From assembly GCF_965638725.1 (NCBI RefSeq), contig NC_134970.1, forward strand, positions 3,415,001 to 3,479,000: a stretch of 64,000 nucleotides of DNA, in the 5' to 3' direction. The DNA comes from Aptenodytes patagonicus (lineage: Eukaryota; Chordata; Aves; Sphenisciformes; Spheniscidae). The notes under the pieces are model-generated. The model had not been told where the DNA came from. It worked only from the letters and a program-made list of their open reading frames with translations, and did no database searches. A program made the translations under genes and the position numbers. How positions within the stretch are numbered: position 1 is the stretch's first letter; every line of letters begins with the position of its first letter. Below are positions 53,092-64,000 of the stretch, piece after piece.

Positions 53092-53164
53092 CGCCCGAAC
53101 AGGGACTTGAACCCTGGACCCTCAGATTAAAAGTCTGATGCTCTACCGACTGAGCTATCCGGGC
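53092..53164 (-). tRNA. tRNA-Lys(UUU), inverted copy
   Basis: Reverse complement identical over all 73 nt to the gene at 52849-52921. Anticodon TTT at 53129-53131 (minus strand), with a TTTTTT terminator at 53080-53085. The two genes point toward each other. They share CAGA just upstream and similar short sequence just downstream, so the duplicated unit slightly exceeds the tRNA itself. Confidence 0.98.
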
Positions 53165-54390
53165 TCTGACAACGCTGCCTGCTCTGCCTGTACATCGCGC
53201 TACCCGCGGTCTGCATGGCTGCCTGCACCCCCCGCCTGCCCCCCGCCACAGCCCACGTCCCCACGGACACTCGGCAGCCCGCTGGTTAACGCCACGGTTA
53301 TCGCACAGCTCGGGGTACAAACTAAACCAGCGCGGCCTGATCCTGCACCGTGGGCGCAGCGTGGGCTCTCGGGCTGGGGGTGCCCCGCGGAGGAACAGGG
53401 GGTTCCCCCACCGCCGGGCCCTGGGGGTCCACCCGCCTCTTCCCCCCTGCAGCAAAGCTCAGTCCGCGGGATGCGGCTGGGAGGGCAGCGCCGGAGGAAC
53501 CTGGGGCGTTTCAAAGGGGGTTAGGCAAAGTGCGAAGGGAAGAAGCACAGGGAATAATCCGTCCCAGGACAGGGGATATGGGGCGTGTTTAACTAGAGGG
53601 CTTTCTCCAGCTGACCTGTAGCCCCGCTTGCAGCTTGTCCCCACACCGTGGGTGACGATTCCCGTCAGAAGGCGGGTGCAGCCCGTGGGGTTTTGCAGGC
53701 GGACGTGGTGCTGGTTGGGGCCATTTTTCCATCAAGGCCTGGTGGGAGACGGAGCCTGGGGGTGCCCAGCCGCACCGGGGGACCCTTGAGCCCTGGCTTC
53801 CACCCTCACGGCGTGGTGAATCCCGCAGCAACCTCCATCCTCCCGTCTCCTGGCGATCTTCAAGGAAGCAGGGAGGTTGGCATAATACTGTGTCACCACT
53901 AAACCCAAACCACAGATGCGGCAGTCGGCTGGGCTGTGACCCGCAGCCCTCCCAGCATGGCCCGCCGCTCTCCAGCACGGCGCTGGGTTTCGGAGGTGAA
54001 TATTACCCCCGTCTGCGAGAGCCTGGCAGGGCCAGCTGCCTGCAAAAACAAATTACAGCTACCGCTGCGATGGCTCCAGCACATCTGTTGCCCACAATGT
54101 GCTCGTGCGGCCGCTTCTGCCCCTGCTCTCCCCCGAGCCTGGGGGCTGGCTGCTGCGGGTGGGAGCGTGTCCCCACCAACCTGGGGACTCTGGGGACCAG
54201 TAAGAGCACCCCGGCCCCAGGGGGGTGGGGTGGGGTGGGGTGGGGTGTCTCAGCACTGTCCTGCAGCTCCCCGGAGCGCTACAGAGGAGCCACCCGTACC
54301 CCTGGAGGTACTAGCCCAGCGGGAAGCAGCTGGAGGTGGGTGCTGATGGGGACCCCAGCGCCGCCCCCGAGGACGGGGCTGCAGCGTTTT
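53165..54390. other. Intergenic DNA between the tRNA pair and PIK3C2B
   Basis: GC-rich, with no recognisable gene. It contains a GGGGT repeat at 54220-54246. The open frames on both strands are unlike any protein I know. Confidence 0.55.
54220..54246 (+). repeat. (GGGGT)n, quadruplex-prone
   Basis: Five G-runs of four or more, separated by single T, just upstream of the PIK3C2B CpG island. This is a textbook intramolecular G-quadruplex pattern with one-base loops. Confidence 0.85.
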
Positions 54391-54673
54391 GGGGAGGTGG
54401 AGGGGGCCGGTGCTGCGGCCGGGGCGGAGGAGCAGGAGCGCCTTATCGCCCACCGACCGTCCCGCCGGCAGCGGGGGATGCGGGGGGCAGCCCGGGGGCT
54501 CCCTGAGGGGAGCTGGGAGCGTCCCGGGGACACGTAGGGGGAAGCCGGGGCGGGAGGGGGAGCACCGGGGGCTCGGCGGGGGCCAGCCCCGCCTCGCCCC
54601 CGGCCCCCGGCGCCGTGCAATGCGGCGGGCCGCCGGGAGATGGCCCCGCGCCGCGCTGCGCCCCCTCCATTGT

Positions 54674-54708
<35 letters not shown>

Positions 54709-54813
54709 CCTCCCTCCCCCTCCCGCCGCCGCCGCCGCGGCGCGGCCCCGCCGCCGCCCGGCCCCAGCCCGGCCCGGTCCGCCGCCGCCGCCGCCGCAGC
54801 CCGCTCGGAGCAG
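54391..54813 (+). promoter_or_regulatory. PIK3C2B: PIK3C2B CpG island with noncoding exon 1
   Basis: A very CpG-rich block ending in a strong splice donor: GGAGCAG then GTAGGG, so exon 1 ends at 54813. It contains a (CCG)10 run at 54674-54703 and a (CCG)6 run near 54779-54796, probably in or beside the 5' UTR. No TATA box. The next plausible exon in the same direction is the coding exon at 63363. The start site itself is not determinable. Confidence 0.55.
54674..54703 (+). repeat. (CCG)10 trinucleotide repeat
   Basis: Ten uninterrupted CCG units in the PIK3C2B CpG island, with shorter CCG/GCC runs on either side. Polymorphism is likely. Confidence 0.9.
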
Positions 54814-55628
54814 GTAGGGCTGAGCCCCGGGGGGAGCGGGGGAACCACGGCGGGTGCGGGGGGGGACGGGGACGGGTGGTGGGAGCAGGCCGGTTCCTCC
54901 AATGAGCGGCTCGTTCCGGGTTTTTCCCCTTAAAAAAAAAAAAAAAAATATTTTTTATATAGATAGATATAAAGAATTTCACCTCCTGGGAGGAGATGTG
55001 GGAGCTCCAGCCGGGTCGCGCACGGAGCTGCTGTGAGTCGCTTCCCCAGCGCTGCCCGAAAGCTCCAGCCCAACCTTGTGTTTTTCCAGCACTGAAAACC
55101 CCCAAAAGCCCCGGGGCGGCGGGGGGGGGGGGGGTGTCCCGGGCGCTGCACCCCCAGGGCACGGTGCGGGGTCTGGTCTCTTGAAATGCACCGTCGGGCG
55201 GGGGGGGGGGGGTGGGGGCGGAAAGTTGGGTTATTTTTATGAGCAGAACAATGAAACGGTCCCCATCAAATTGCAAAGTTGCCCGTCAGCAAAGTAGAGA
55301 AGCAGGGCTGGGGTTTCTGCTCTTTCCCATCATGTCAGAGTCCCCCCGTCGGGACAGGGATGGGGACAGGGACAAGCCAGCGCTCGTGTGCGGCCGGGAA
55401 GGGTCAGCTCGTCCCACCGAAGCCACGGTGCAGGCGTGGGCTCTAGGTACGGTGCGTGGAGGCGGAAAGCACTTCTGAGGATGCTGGGCATGCTGCAGCG
55501 AGCTGCGATGCTCCCTCTGCTCCTGCGGTACAGTGCTCTGGATCCTGAACTTGCAGAAATGCTCATGCATGTATTTAACAGTAAACTCCAGAGATATGCG
55601 CGCTATTACCCCTAAGCAAAGGAGATAT

Positions 55629-55697
55629 ATTGACTTAACCGCAGCTATTCATGTGTATAAGGCCAAGCACGAATGTAATTGTTCACAGGATCTGGGC
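55629..55697 (+). repeat. Ancient interspersed repeat fragment (sauropsid type)
   Basis: Reads ATTGACTTAACCGCAGCTAT, then TCATGTGTATAAGGCCAAGC, then TTGTTCACAGGATCTGGGCC. This follows a repeat I know from turtle and crocodilian genomes: ATTGACTTCAATGGGACTA, then TCATGTG..TAAGGTTAAGCA, then TGTTTGCAGGATCGGGCC. It is degraded and old. A possible relative of the foldback repeat at 17217-17330. Confidence 0.55.
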
Positions 55698-58600
55698 CAG
55701 GGTGAACTAGCACCAGTGTGATCAAGAAAAATCAATCTTTTCCTCCCAAAGCGGGAGGGACGGGGTAGCAGGGAGCTGTGAGGTGAGGGAAACCTGCCTG
55801 GCAAATGGGGCACCCGGCTCTCCCGGGCTAACCGCCCCGGCGAGGCGCCTGCCCCACCTCGCCTCGGGAGCACCCTCCTAAATACCAAGGTGAAGCGAGG
55901 TTGGGGAGAGGATCCGCGTCGCTGCTGGGAGCCGAAAGGAGCTGCCTTTCCAGCCCAGCAGCCATGCAGCCAGGCGCCAGCCCTCCTTGCATGCTGCAGT
56001 GTAAGTAGGTGCTCCGTGTGCGTGTGCGAGCGTTGCCTGGATGCACACTAAGGATGTGCGTGCAGCCGGTGCACGCCGGCACCCCGGGCTGTGGGGCAGG
56101 GGAGGTGTGTGCGAGGCCGGGGTGCCGGTGAGGCTGGGGCTTCTGCGGTCCTGAGCCGTGGGGAGGGACCACCGGGGTTGTAGCAGCAGCAGCATCCACG
56201 GCCCCGTCCCAAGTGAGGTGTTTCCCTGCGTGTCGGGTGCTCTGGAGGAGCTGCGTGTGCCTGGCCCGTTTCTGTGGTGTGTCCTTGGGCTGCAGCTCTC
56301 TCCCACGGCATGGAAATCTTGCAGGCAGAGCAGGGCTGAGCAGCCTAAGGAGTTGGTTCCCATTGCAGACTGGGCTGGTTCTGGCATGCAGCGTGGGGCC
56401 ACCCAGGCCCCCTGAACCCCAACAGGGTGCTGTGGGCAGGGGGGTGCACCCCAGCTGCCTCATGTCTTCAGTGCACCCCACCGGTTCAGTGGCGGGAGCA
56501 TCTGGGTCAGGGAGAGCCCCATGGCAGCGGGGAACAGCCCTGTGGAGCATGTGGCATGGATACAGCTGCAATCACAGCAGCAGGATCTGTCCCCTGAGGC
56601 TCGCCCAGACCACTGGGCTGCTGGACAGAGGGCAGCGTGGGCAGGGAGGATGGCGCGCTGCCGCTTGCCAGCCCATCCCAGCTCTGCCGTGCAGGCAGGA
56701 CTCTTCCCCTGGATGCTGGTGCGGCGGGATACACCGAGGCCGGGGAGGTGCCTTGCTTTACATTGCTCAGCTGTCCTGAGCGTATGTAGGGCTCCAGCCC
56801 CTCCTTGCCTAGCTGAGCCCCCGTGCAGGCTGTGCATGCAGGATCGCTGCCAGCAGGCTGGTGTGCAGCTGGGTGCACGTACACCCGCGCCATCGCGCAG
56901 CTAGCCACACCGCGCCGGGCGCTCGCCGCGGAGGAAGCCAAGATTTGCATAGGAGCCGAGTGCCAGAGCTGCCGCGCCGGGGAGAGCCTGACCGCCAGCA
57001 TCCCCCAGGGATGCCGAGCACCGAGAAAGCCTGGCCCTGGGGGTGGGCGCTGGGCGCTGGAGCAGCGAGGGTTGACTAATTTGGAAAGTCTGACCGTGGG
57101 TGTGCCCCGGGGTCGGGGAGCGGAGGAGGCGCGGGGTGTCTTGGCCCAGTCGTCAGAGCTGCTGTGGGACCCGGAGCTGCCGTGTGGGAATGTCAGGGAG
57201 GACGCAGCGGTGGGTGGCTTTGCGGAAAGGTCCCACCCTCACTCCTCCCCGCGCCCCCATCGCTTCGCAGGTGCTGGGTGAGGTTCAGCATCTCCTGTGC
57301 AGCTGAGCATGTGGCTGTCACACCCTGCTGCAAAGGGGGGCTCTGGCATCCCCCCACCCACGCCGCCTCCTGCCCCACGCCTGGCTGAGACACTCCATTG
57401 TCCCCACTGTGGACTCAGCTCCCACCGCGCGGGGCTCTGGGTGGTTCCTCTGCAGAGGTCCCTCCTTCAGCTGCCTCGAGTCGCGGGCTTTCCCATCCCA
57501 AACCCGACCCATCTTCCCGGGGCAGGATTTCCTCCCAAGGGTGGAAATACGTAGAAAAATGATGGAAGAGCCTTTGGCATCAGCCAGCTTCACATCCTGC
57601 CTCCTCCGGAGAGCTTGGACCGGACTGGACTTTGCTCTGCTATTAATAGGAGACGTATTGGCTTGAAGAGGAAGAAACTCCTGCCGTAAGGGAACAGGTT
57701 GGAAGCGAGTGGCACTGGTTGTTTTCAAGGTGTTCGCTCAGCTTGGTGTGTGCGGGACGGCAGCTGCCTGGTTTTATTTTGCTGCACATAATGAACTGGC
57801 TGGATCCTGCAGGTCTTCACGTTGCAGTGGCAAGTGCTGCAGATCCGCCCCGGCGATGGGAAGCTTTGGGGTGCATGGAAGGAGTCGTGTCCTTCGTGCC
57901 CAGCCCGCGGTGAGGGCGGCTCCTGGGGAGTAAAGCAAGGCCGGAGCCTGGTGCAGGGACCCCAGCCACGGGGCCGGATCCTGGGGGACAGGGATGAGCT
58001 CCGGGCCCTTCCTACCGCCCTGCTGAGAAATGTTGGTGACAGCTCCTGGTGGGGGGAGCCAGCTCCAAACCCCCTCTGGAAACCAGCCGGTCAGCACCCG
58101 GGAGCGCAGCCCCTCGGCTTTTGGAGTTCGACTTTTTGTCTGCAAACTGGGGAAAACAAATAGAGTTGCTTGAAAATGTCTGTCAGGATCGGTCGGGGGG
58201 GGAATCATGCTGGTTTTACTGTGAGCACTTCTGGAGTGTTAGTTCCGCTGGGTTTTGGGTTGACACGGTGGTGTTTCAGCAGTGCTGAGTGTGGCTCCAG
58301 GAATGAAACGCTCTGGGTTTCAGTTTCGTTTTTCAATGACCTTTGAGACCAGGTTCCCCTTCTGGAGCTCCAGTTCCAAACTGGGATGAAAATTCTGCAT
58401 TTTGCTGTGTCGAAACACCACCTGGAGACCCACCCAAAGGGCTTTCCTTGGTCGTGTCGTTGCCTGGGAGGTCCCAAAAGGCCCCCTTTCCCTCCCATTT
58501 CGGAGGGGAAGAGGAGAATTGAGACCAGAGAGTTTCTTCTGGAGCGGGGGGAGCTGGATCCTGCCTGCTCTGGAGGGTGCTGGAGCTCGTGGGGGGCCCT

Positions 58601-61600
58601 GGGAACCTGCCCCCCCATGCCATGAGCCTGGGGGCTGTATGAGACGAGGGGCTGGCTCTGCCTCGCAGATACAGGAGCAGCCCTGCTGCCGGAGGGCGGC
58701 CCCAGGGTCCAGTGTGTCAGAGGAGCTTTGTCACCCCGCGAGGTGCTGTGACTTGCAGCGGGAGCGACGGCACGCAGCCGGGCTGTGCCATACCGCCGGG
58801 AGCTGGGTCCATGTCCCCGAAGCGGGGAAGCCCCCGCCATCCTCCTGGCCGGGCAGGGGCCGCTCCGGTGGCTGGGAACACGGCGGCTCGCCCTGTTCAG
58901 CAGGAGCAGCAGGATGGATGGATGGACCCGCAGCCCCAGAGGTGAAGGCTGGTGCTTTATCCTTCTCATGGCCGCTCCTCCCTCCGCCGCATTATAAATG
59001 GGTGTGAATTGTCTCCTCTGATAGGCATAACCTCCATCCCCGGCTCCCACACCCCGGGGAGGTGCCCCTCCGGGGCTTGCTTTGCTTCCTCGTCCTCAGA
59101 TGTTTGATGTCTTCCCAGATGCTTTGGACGTTTCGATCTGCTCCCAACGCAGCTGCCTGCGAGGGGGAAGGGAGGGGGGGAGGGATGGGGAGAGCCGGGG
59201 GTGTGCAGCGAGCCCCCGCCGGCCACGGTGGCTCTGCCCTGGGCTCCCGTCCCTGGGCATGGGGAGGAAGGGCTGGCTGCGGCGTTTGCTCCACCATGGG
59301 ATCCCGTAGGACTATTTTCTGCTTGGCTTCCCTCGTCCCTCCCTGCGCCGAGCAGGTGCTGCTCAGCTGCCAGGAGCAGGGGCGGGCGCGGGGTGGCTGC
59401 AGGCGGTGCTGAGCTCCCCCCCCGGGTCCCCCCCAGCCTGCCCCAGTCCTCCTCGCCCTCCTCCCAACCTGATGCTCAGCTCTTTGCACAAGGGCTGGGA
59501 TCATCCCTCCCTGTCTCACCGACGCTGGGTGTGGGGACAGGGAGAGCCCTACGGGGAGCCCATGCATCCTCTGCCCCAAAGCCCTGCAGAAAGTCTGTCC
59601 CCGAGAGCCACTGCAGAGCAGGACCGGCTGGTATGGAGGGATTTTAGGGGGCTAACGGAGCCCTGAGCCCTCGCGGCGGGGACCTGACCACTGCCGTCGG
59701 TCTGGGCTGCTCCTGGGTGGGTCCGACCATTTTGGTATTTGAAAAATAAACTCCGCGGGATCACGCAGGCGTGAAAGCCTCACCCCAAGCCTCCCTTTCC
59801 TTCCCATCCCGGGAGGGTGCCCCAGGGCGTGCGGAGCCTGGGGGGGGTGTTGGCTAGGCTGGCAGGCAGGGTGTTGATGCTGGGAGCTGGACGAGGGGCC
59901 ATGCTGCGACCAGCAGATGCTCTGAAATCGTGTTTAAAAATGCGAGAGGTTCCCGAAAGAGGATTTGGAGCTGGTTTTGCTTCCCTTTGGTCTCAGCACT
60001 GATGTTCTCGAGGGCTGTCCCTGAGAGGAGGTTGGCTTCGTGCACCTGGGCAGTGCATCGATGGGGAAACGTCCCTCCGCTCTGCTGATGTGGCCATACA
60101 AAGCAGAGCAGCGGTTGCTGGTGGGTTACACGAGGGATATGGTGCCTGTGCGTGGCTCCCTGCAAGGCTGCAATCTCCCTTAGGGGGCCATGCTGGTGCA
60201 AATTATGAAACAAAATGTGTTAAACCATAATTCAGGGCTTAGGGCAAAGGGTTTCCAGTGGACAAGTGGTTTTCCCTCCTGTGTGCCTCCAGCTGAGCCG
60301 TGTGCTGCAGCCACAGTAACTCAGCACAGCGAAGCATTTCTCTGAAAGGTGGGATCCCAAACTGGATGGGTCTCCCGAGGCTGACGTGACTGTGGCAAAT
60401 GCCAGGAAATTTAAAGTCAGAAAATTATCCCTATGTTATTATTAGTAGTATTTTAAAGAGGAAAAAAATCTGCTTGTCTCTGCTTCTCTGGAATTCGGCT
60501 CCTGCCTCGGGAGCTCCCATGCTGAGACCTAACCCATGGCTCGCGGTCCCGGGTAATTTTTGTAACAGGCTGCTGGGGGGAGAGAGGCGTTTGGTGGAAA
60601 CGCAGGCGGCTGTGCACCAAACCCCCAAGAGCAGGAGCCGTCAGCGGCACTGAGGTGCTGGTTGAGGATCGGTCCTGCCCTTGGCCGAGGACTTGGAGGG
60701 CGACCGGGAGAATTTGGGGCACTTCCACGTGGGTTTGCATCACCTCGGTCTGGCTGCTGCGCCAGCTCCGGAGGGAAGGGGCCGAGCCGCCTGCTCAGGG
60801 ATGCTCGTGGTGTCCCCAGCCGAGGTGACGTCCCCCGGGTTGCATGCAGCCCCCCCCCGCATGGCTTTCTTCTGGCTGATGTTGGCACCGCGGGGTTGCT
60901 GTGCCCGGCACAAGCTGAGCCTGCCTCCCCATCCCCATGTCCCGGCCTCTCCGACGGTGTCCGCCGGGCTCGCGGCGGAGGCAGGACCAGGTTTGCTGTT
61001 GCTGCCCCGGTGCGGGTCCGGCTGCATCCCCTCGGCACACACGGGAGCTTCGGCTCGACCAGGCGGGAGCATTTCTCTGCTCAAAACGTCAGCAAGTTGC
61101 AGATGCTTCTCTTGGAGACAGGAATGGGTTTGTGGCTTTGTCAGCCACAAAAATCGGTTTGATTTTATTGCTTTTGGGTTAAAAGCAGATTTTCTTTGTT
61201 CAGCTTCCAGAAGCCCAGCACTGCCAGCTTTTGGGATTTCTATTTTTCCGGGAAAAGCCCATGGCTGCCAGCAGAGTCCAACATGCCGGGGAAGAGAACG
61301 TTTACAGCCTGTCCTCTCCTGAAGCCATTTTTCCAGTTAGAAGGCACAAAGAAGCTGATTGAGTGAGGTGCCCGGCCAGCCTGGTGTTGGGGGGGCCGAG
61401 AGGGGACCCGTGCCGGTGCGGGGGTCAAACCCGCCTGGCTCACAGGGAATGCATTTGCAGCAGGCGAAGCCTGGGCCGGGCTAATTAGCAGCCATCTGGT
61501 CCTGCACGGCCCCAGGGTCAGGAGGGCCCGTTTGCCGGTGGGGAGGGGGTGATGTGTCTGGGGGGGCTGCCGCGGGTGATAATCAGCAACCGGGCTGGGA

Positions 61601-63340
61601 AGGTACGGCAAGGACCAGCCTGGTGATGATGGTGATGCTCCACTGGGTGCTGTGTGCCGCAGGAGGGTGGTCACTGGCATGGCCCAGGCTGGAGGTGATT
61701 GCCCCGTGCCACGGGGGGGGATGTGGGGGGCACGTGTCGTGCCAGATGGGCTCTTCCATCGCTGGGGGTCAGAGCAGGCAGCGGCGGGCTCTGCCAGTCC
61801 TCTCCCCGCTCCTGCACTTCGTGGTTAAGGGCTTTCCTGCTCCGCAAGCGCAGGCTCCCCCCACCATGGGCACTGAAGGAAGGTCCTCGGGTTCAGCGAT
61901 GCCCGCAGCCCCCAGCAGCGCTTTCCAGCAAAAACGCTTGCAATCACCGGGAAGGGGCAGTTGCAGCCTTTCGCCCTAAATCAGAGCATCAACCAGAGCC
62001 CTGCGTGGTGCAGAGCAAGCGGTGTGGGGCAGAGGAGAGCCCTGAGTAGCAGAGGTCCCGTGTCCTCCCCGTGCTGAGGCTCGTGAGCCAGCCCTGGCCC
62101 GAGCCTGAAAACACTCAGCTGCCTCTCGGCTCTAGAGATTTCGAGTGCCGGCCGTCTCCAGGGGCTTCAGGCTCGCTCCACTCTTCTGTTTAATATCCAC
62201 TTTGTTATTTATTTTGCTGGGAAGGGAAGAGGAGGTGAAACATCCTTCCCCAGGGAGCGTGGTGCTGGCCGGGCAGAGCAGAGCCCCCCCTGCGGTCACC
62301 GCCCTCCGCGGGTTTTGGTCGGGGGCCAGGGAGCGGTTTCCAGTCCGGCTGTTTTGCCTCTCTGCTCATGCAGCTGAACGCTGCAAAAAGCTGGGTTTGG
62401 AGGCTGTGAGCGCCGGGCGCTGTGGAGAGGCTCGGAGGGACCCGCAGGTCCGTTCGAGAGGGCTGGGGCTGCCAGTGGTTATTAGAGCAGAGCGTGATGC
62501 CTGGGTCCCCATCACCGTGCCCCGTTTCTTGCTCGCTGAAGCAGTCCGGGCTGGTCGGTGCTGGGGAATAGCAATGGGAGCCGGTGAGCAGCGGGCGCTC
62601 CTGGCTGTCCCGGGCCATGCGCAGTTCCCTCTGCTGAAACGGGGTTTGGGGACGGGACGCTGTGGCCCTCAGGCAGGGAGAGAGCAGCGTGCTGCCGGGT
62701 AAAACCCTCGGGACCAGCCACGGGAGGTTGGTACCTCGCTGCCCTGGCTGCTGCAAACTGAGTATCCTCTTCCCCGCGGGCACGGTGCCGGCGAGGGGGG
62801 CAGCAACCCTGTCTTGTCCCTTCCTTGCCCTTCTCTCTCAGCTTTTTCTTTGCTTCAAAAAGCCCTAGTTTTGCTGGCAGAGGCTGTCTTTTTCTGCGAT
62901 GGCCCCGAGATGAGCAAGGCAGCTCAGAGCCATGTCCTAGGCACGCCGCTGGAGCATCGACACCACTGTGAAGCCCATGCCAAGGCAGGCTCCCTGCGGC
63001 AGCGGGGTTGCAGGTTGAGTCAGCCCCAGCTGCAGGCGCTGGCCCCACTGCCCTCCCCGCTCTGCATCTTATTTTTTCCTCGGGGAAATACGTTGGGCTC
63101 CAGCAATAGCCCCAGCAGCTGCTGTGGGGCCAACCAGCCCTGCCTGCGCTGCCTGACTGCTGGCCATGGGGTCCTGGGGGGGCGGGCAGCAGCAAAATCT
63201 TCATTTAACCCATCGCACTGCTGAGCCCCTAAACGTTTCCTTTTTTCCATCGCAGAGAGGAAGGGCTGTACCACGGGGCTGCTGCCAGCCCGAACCTCTC
63301 TAGCTAACCTTCCTTATCGTAGCCTGCCCAGCCGTTAACC

Positions 63341-63362
63341 CTTGCCTTTCCCCTCCGCCCAG
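63341..63362 (+). promoter_or_regulatory. PIK3C2B: Splice acceptor of the first PIK3C2B coding exon
   Basis: A pyrimidine tract (CCTTTCCCCTCCGCCC) followed by AG at 63361-63362, 72 bp before the start codon. A strong acceptor; 63363-63434 would be the 5' UTR part of the exon. Confidence 0.7.
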
Positions 63363-63434
63363 GTGGCCGGCGGTGCAGCATGCCTTTCTCCTGACCCCTG
63401 AGCCCGGGAGGAAGAGGTCCTGGTCCCCAGAGAG

Positions 63435-64000
63435 ATGTCCGCCACGCGCGGCAATGGGGAGCACTGGAAGTCCCTGGAGTCGGTGGGCATCAGCCGGAAG
63501 GAACTGGCGCTGGCGGAGGCGCTGCAGATGGAGTACGACGCGCTGTCCCGCCTGCGGCAGGACAAGGAGGAGAGCCGGGCCAAGCAGCGGGGAGACCGGC
63601 CCCTCATCTCCTGGGATGACCCCGCCGAGAGGAACGGCTGCGACGGCATCAAAGCAGCACGTGGCCTCTCCGGCTCCGACCCCACACTCAGCTACAACGT
63701 CCCGGTGGTGCCCGAGGGTCCCCCTGTGCCCGGACCTCCCCCTGGCCCTAGCCCGCCCCGGCCGGACCCCCAGCCCTGGCTGAAGGGACCCCTGGCTGGG
63801 GACTACCTGTACATCTTTGAGGGGTCGGGGGGGGACTTCCTGGGGGAGCCGCTCAATGGCACCTCGCCCCACGACGGCGGGGGCAGCTCCCCCAAAAAGC
63901 TCTCGCCGCCCCCGTTGCCCCCCCGGCACCCCCTCTGGAGCTCCCCCGAGGGGAGCCAGCGCTCGGGGAAGGGATCCCCCCCGTCCTCCAAAGGACCCCA
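63435..64000 (+). CDS. PIK3C2B: PIK3C2B, class II phosphatidylinositol 3-kinase beta, N-terminal part (cut by window edge)
   Basis: The open frame runs from the ATG at 63435 to the window end (188 codons) with no stop. Its start, MSATRGNGEHWKSLESVGIS, then RKELALAEALQMEYDALSRL, is nearly identical to human PIK3C2B. Later conserved blocks are PLISWDDP, ARGLSGSDPTLSYN, GDYLYIF and KKLSPPPLPPR. The enzyme makes PI(3)P and PI(3,4)P2 on endosomal and plasma membranes. Only the proline-rich regulatory N-terminus lies here; it carries a class II SH3-binding motif (PPLPPR), consistent with known Grb2/intersectin binding. Ras-binding, C2, kinase, PX and C-terminal C2 domains lie beyond the window. The mid-region between conserved blocks is GC- and proline-rich and divergent. 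PIK3C2A and PIK3C2G are excluded by the N-terminal sequence. Confidence 0.95.
   Translation, partial: MSATRGNGEHWKSLESVGISRKELALAEALQMEYDALSRLRQDKEESRAKQRGDRPLISWDDPAERNGCDGIKAARGLSGSDPTLSYNVPVVPEGPPVPGPPPGPSPPRPDPQPWLKGPLAGDYLYIFEGSGGDFLGEPLNGTSPHDGGGSSPKKLSPPPLPPRHPLWSSPEGSQRSGKGSPPSSKGP

Larger units (their letters stand above)
54814..63362 (+). other. PIK3C2B: PIK3C2B intron 1
   Basis: About 8.5 kb, GC-rich, with no recognisable gene on either strand. It contains a poly-A/AT-rich block (54931-54975), a poly-G run near 55199-55211, an AT-rich patch at 55520-55720 with an ancient repeat, and GC-rich filler. Intron status follows from the exon 1 donor at 54814 and the acceptor at 63362. Additional alternative first exons cannot be excluded. 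Confidence 0.55.

Noticed and set aside
54443-55276. 277-codon minus-strand open frame over the PIK3C2B CpG island
   Set aside because: Low-complexity Arg/Pro/Gly-rich product generated by CCG repeats and CpG-rich sequence; no domain, no supporting splice structure.

Overview
This is vertebrate nuclear DNA, most likely avian, and probably from a GC-rich microchromosome like the one carrying this block in chicken. No bacterial-style gene organisation is present. Three vertebrate genes are recognisable from their proteins: LRRN2 (+ strand, complete single coding exon 13359-15449), MDM4 (- strand, ten coding exons 31657-45766) and the first coding exon of PIK3C2B (+ strand, 63435 to the window edge). 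Their order and orientation match the human 1q32.1 block (LRRN2, MDM4, PIK3C2B), packed into far less DNA. That compactness, the GC-rich flanks with many G/C homopolymers and the scarcity of recent transposons all point to a bird; the species cannot be named from the window.

Layout. 1-13060 is GC-rich DNA upstream of the LRRN2 coding exon, probably its large 5' intron, with a few AT-rich islands. 13061-15449 is the LRRN2 coding exon, followed by a 3' UTR that ends in A-rich sequence near 16.3 kb. 16.3-26.8 kb is the intergenic interval between the convergent LRRN2 and MDM4 genes; it holds degraded MIR/L2-like elements, an old foldback repeat and a pair of related AT-rich segments. About 26.8-52.3 kb is the MDM4 transcription unit, visibly more AT-rich than both flanks: a long inferred 3' UTR (26.8-31.66 kb), ten coding exons, and a probable noncoding first exon in a CpG island near 52.2-52.4 kb. 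52.4-54.5 kb separates the divergent MDM4 and PIK3C2B promoters and contains two identical tRNA-Lys(UUU) genes facing each other. 54.4-54.81 kb is the PIK3C2B CpG island and probable noncoding exon 1, which ends in a clear splice donor. 54.8-63.36 kb is its first intron, and 63363-64000 is the first coding exon, cut by the window edge.

Functionally, MDM4 is the RING-domain p53 inhibitor and MDM2 partner. LRRN2 is a neuronal leucine-rich-repeat/Ig/FN3 membrane protein. PIK3C2B is a class II phosphoinositide 3-kinase. They are linked by ancient synteny rather than a shared pathway. The MDM4 gene model was built exon by exon: all splice sites are GT-AG, the phases are consistent, and the joined protein is about 474 aa (human: 490 aa). 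The most notable observations are the inverted tRNA-Lys pair between two divergent promoters; species-level differences in MDM4 regulation (loss of the ATM-type SQ site, an MDM2-like RING tail, and exon 6 skipping that creates an immediate stop); and a TATA-plus-first-exon-like signal antisense inside MDM4 intron 2. No retrovirus-like element was recognised. I did not find a convincing new kind of system.
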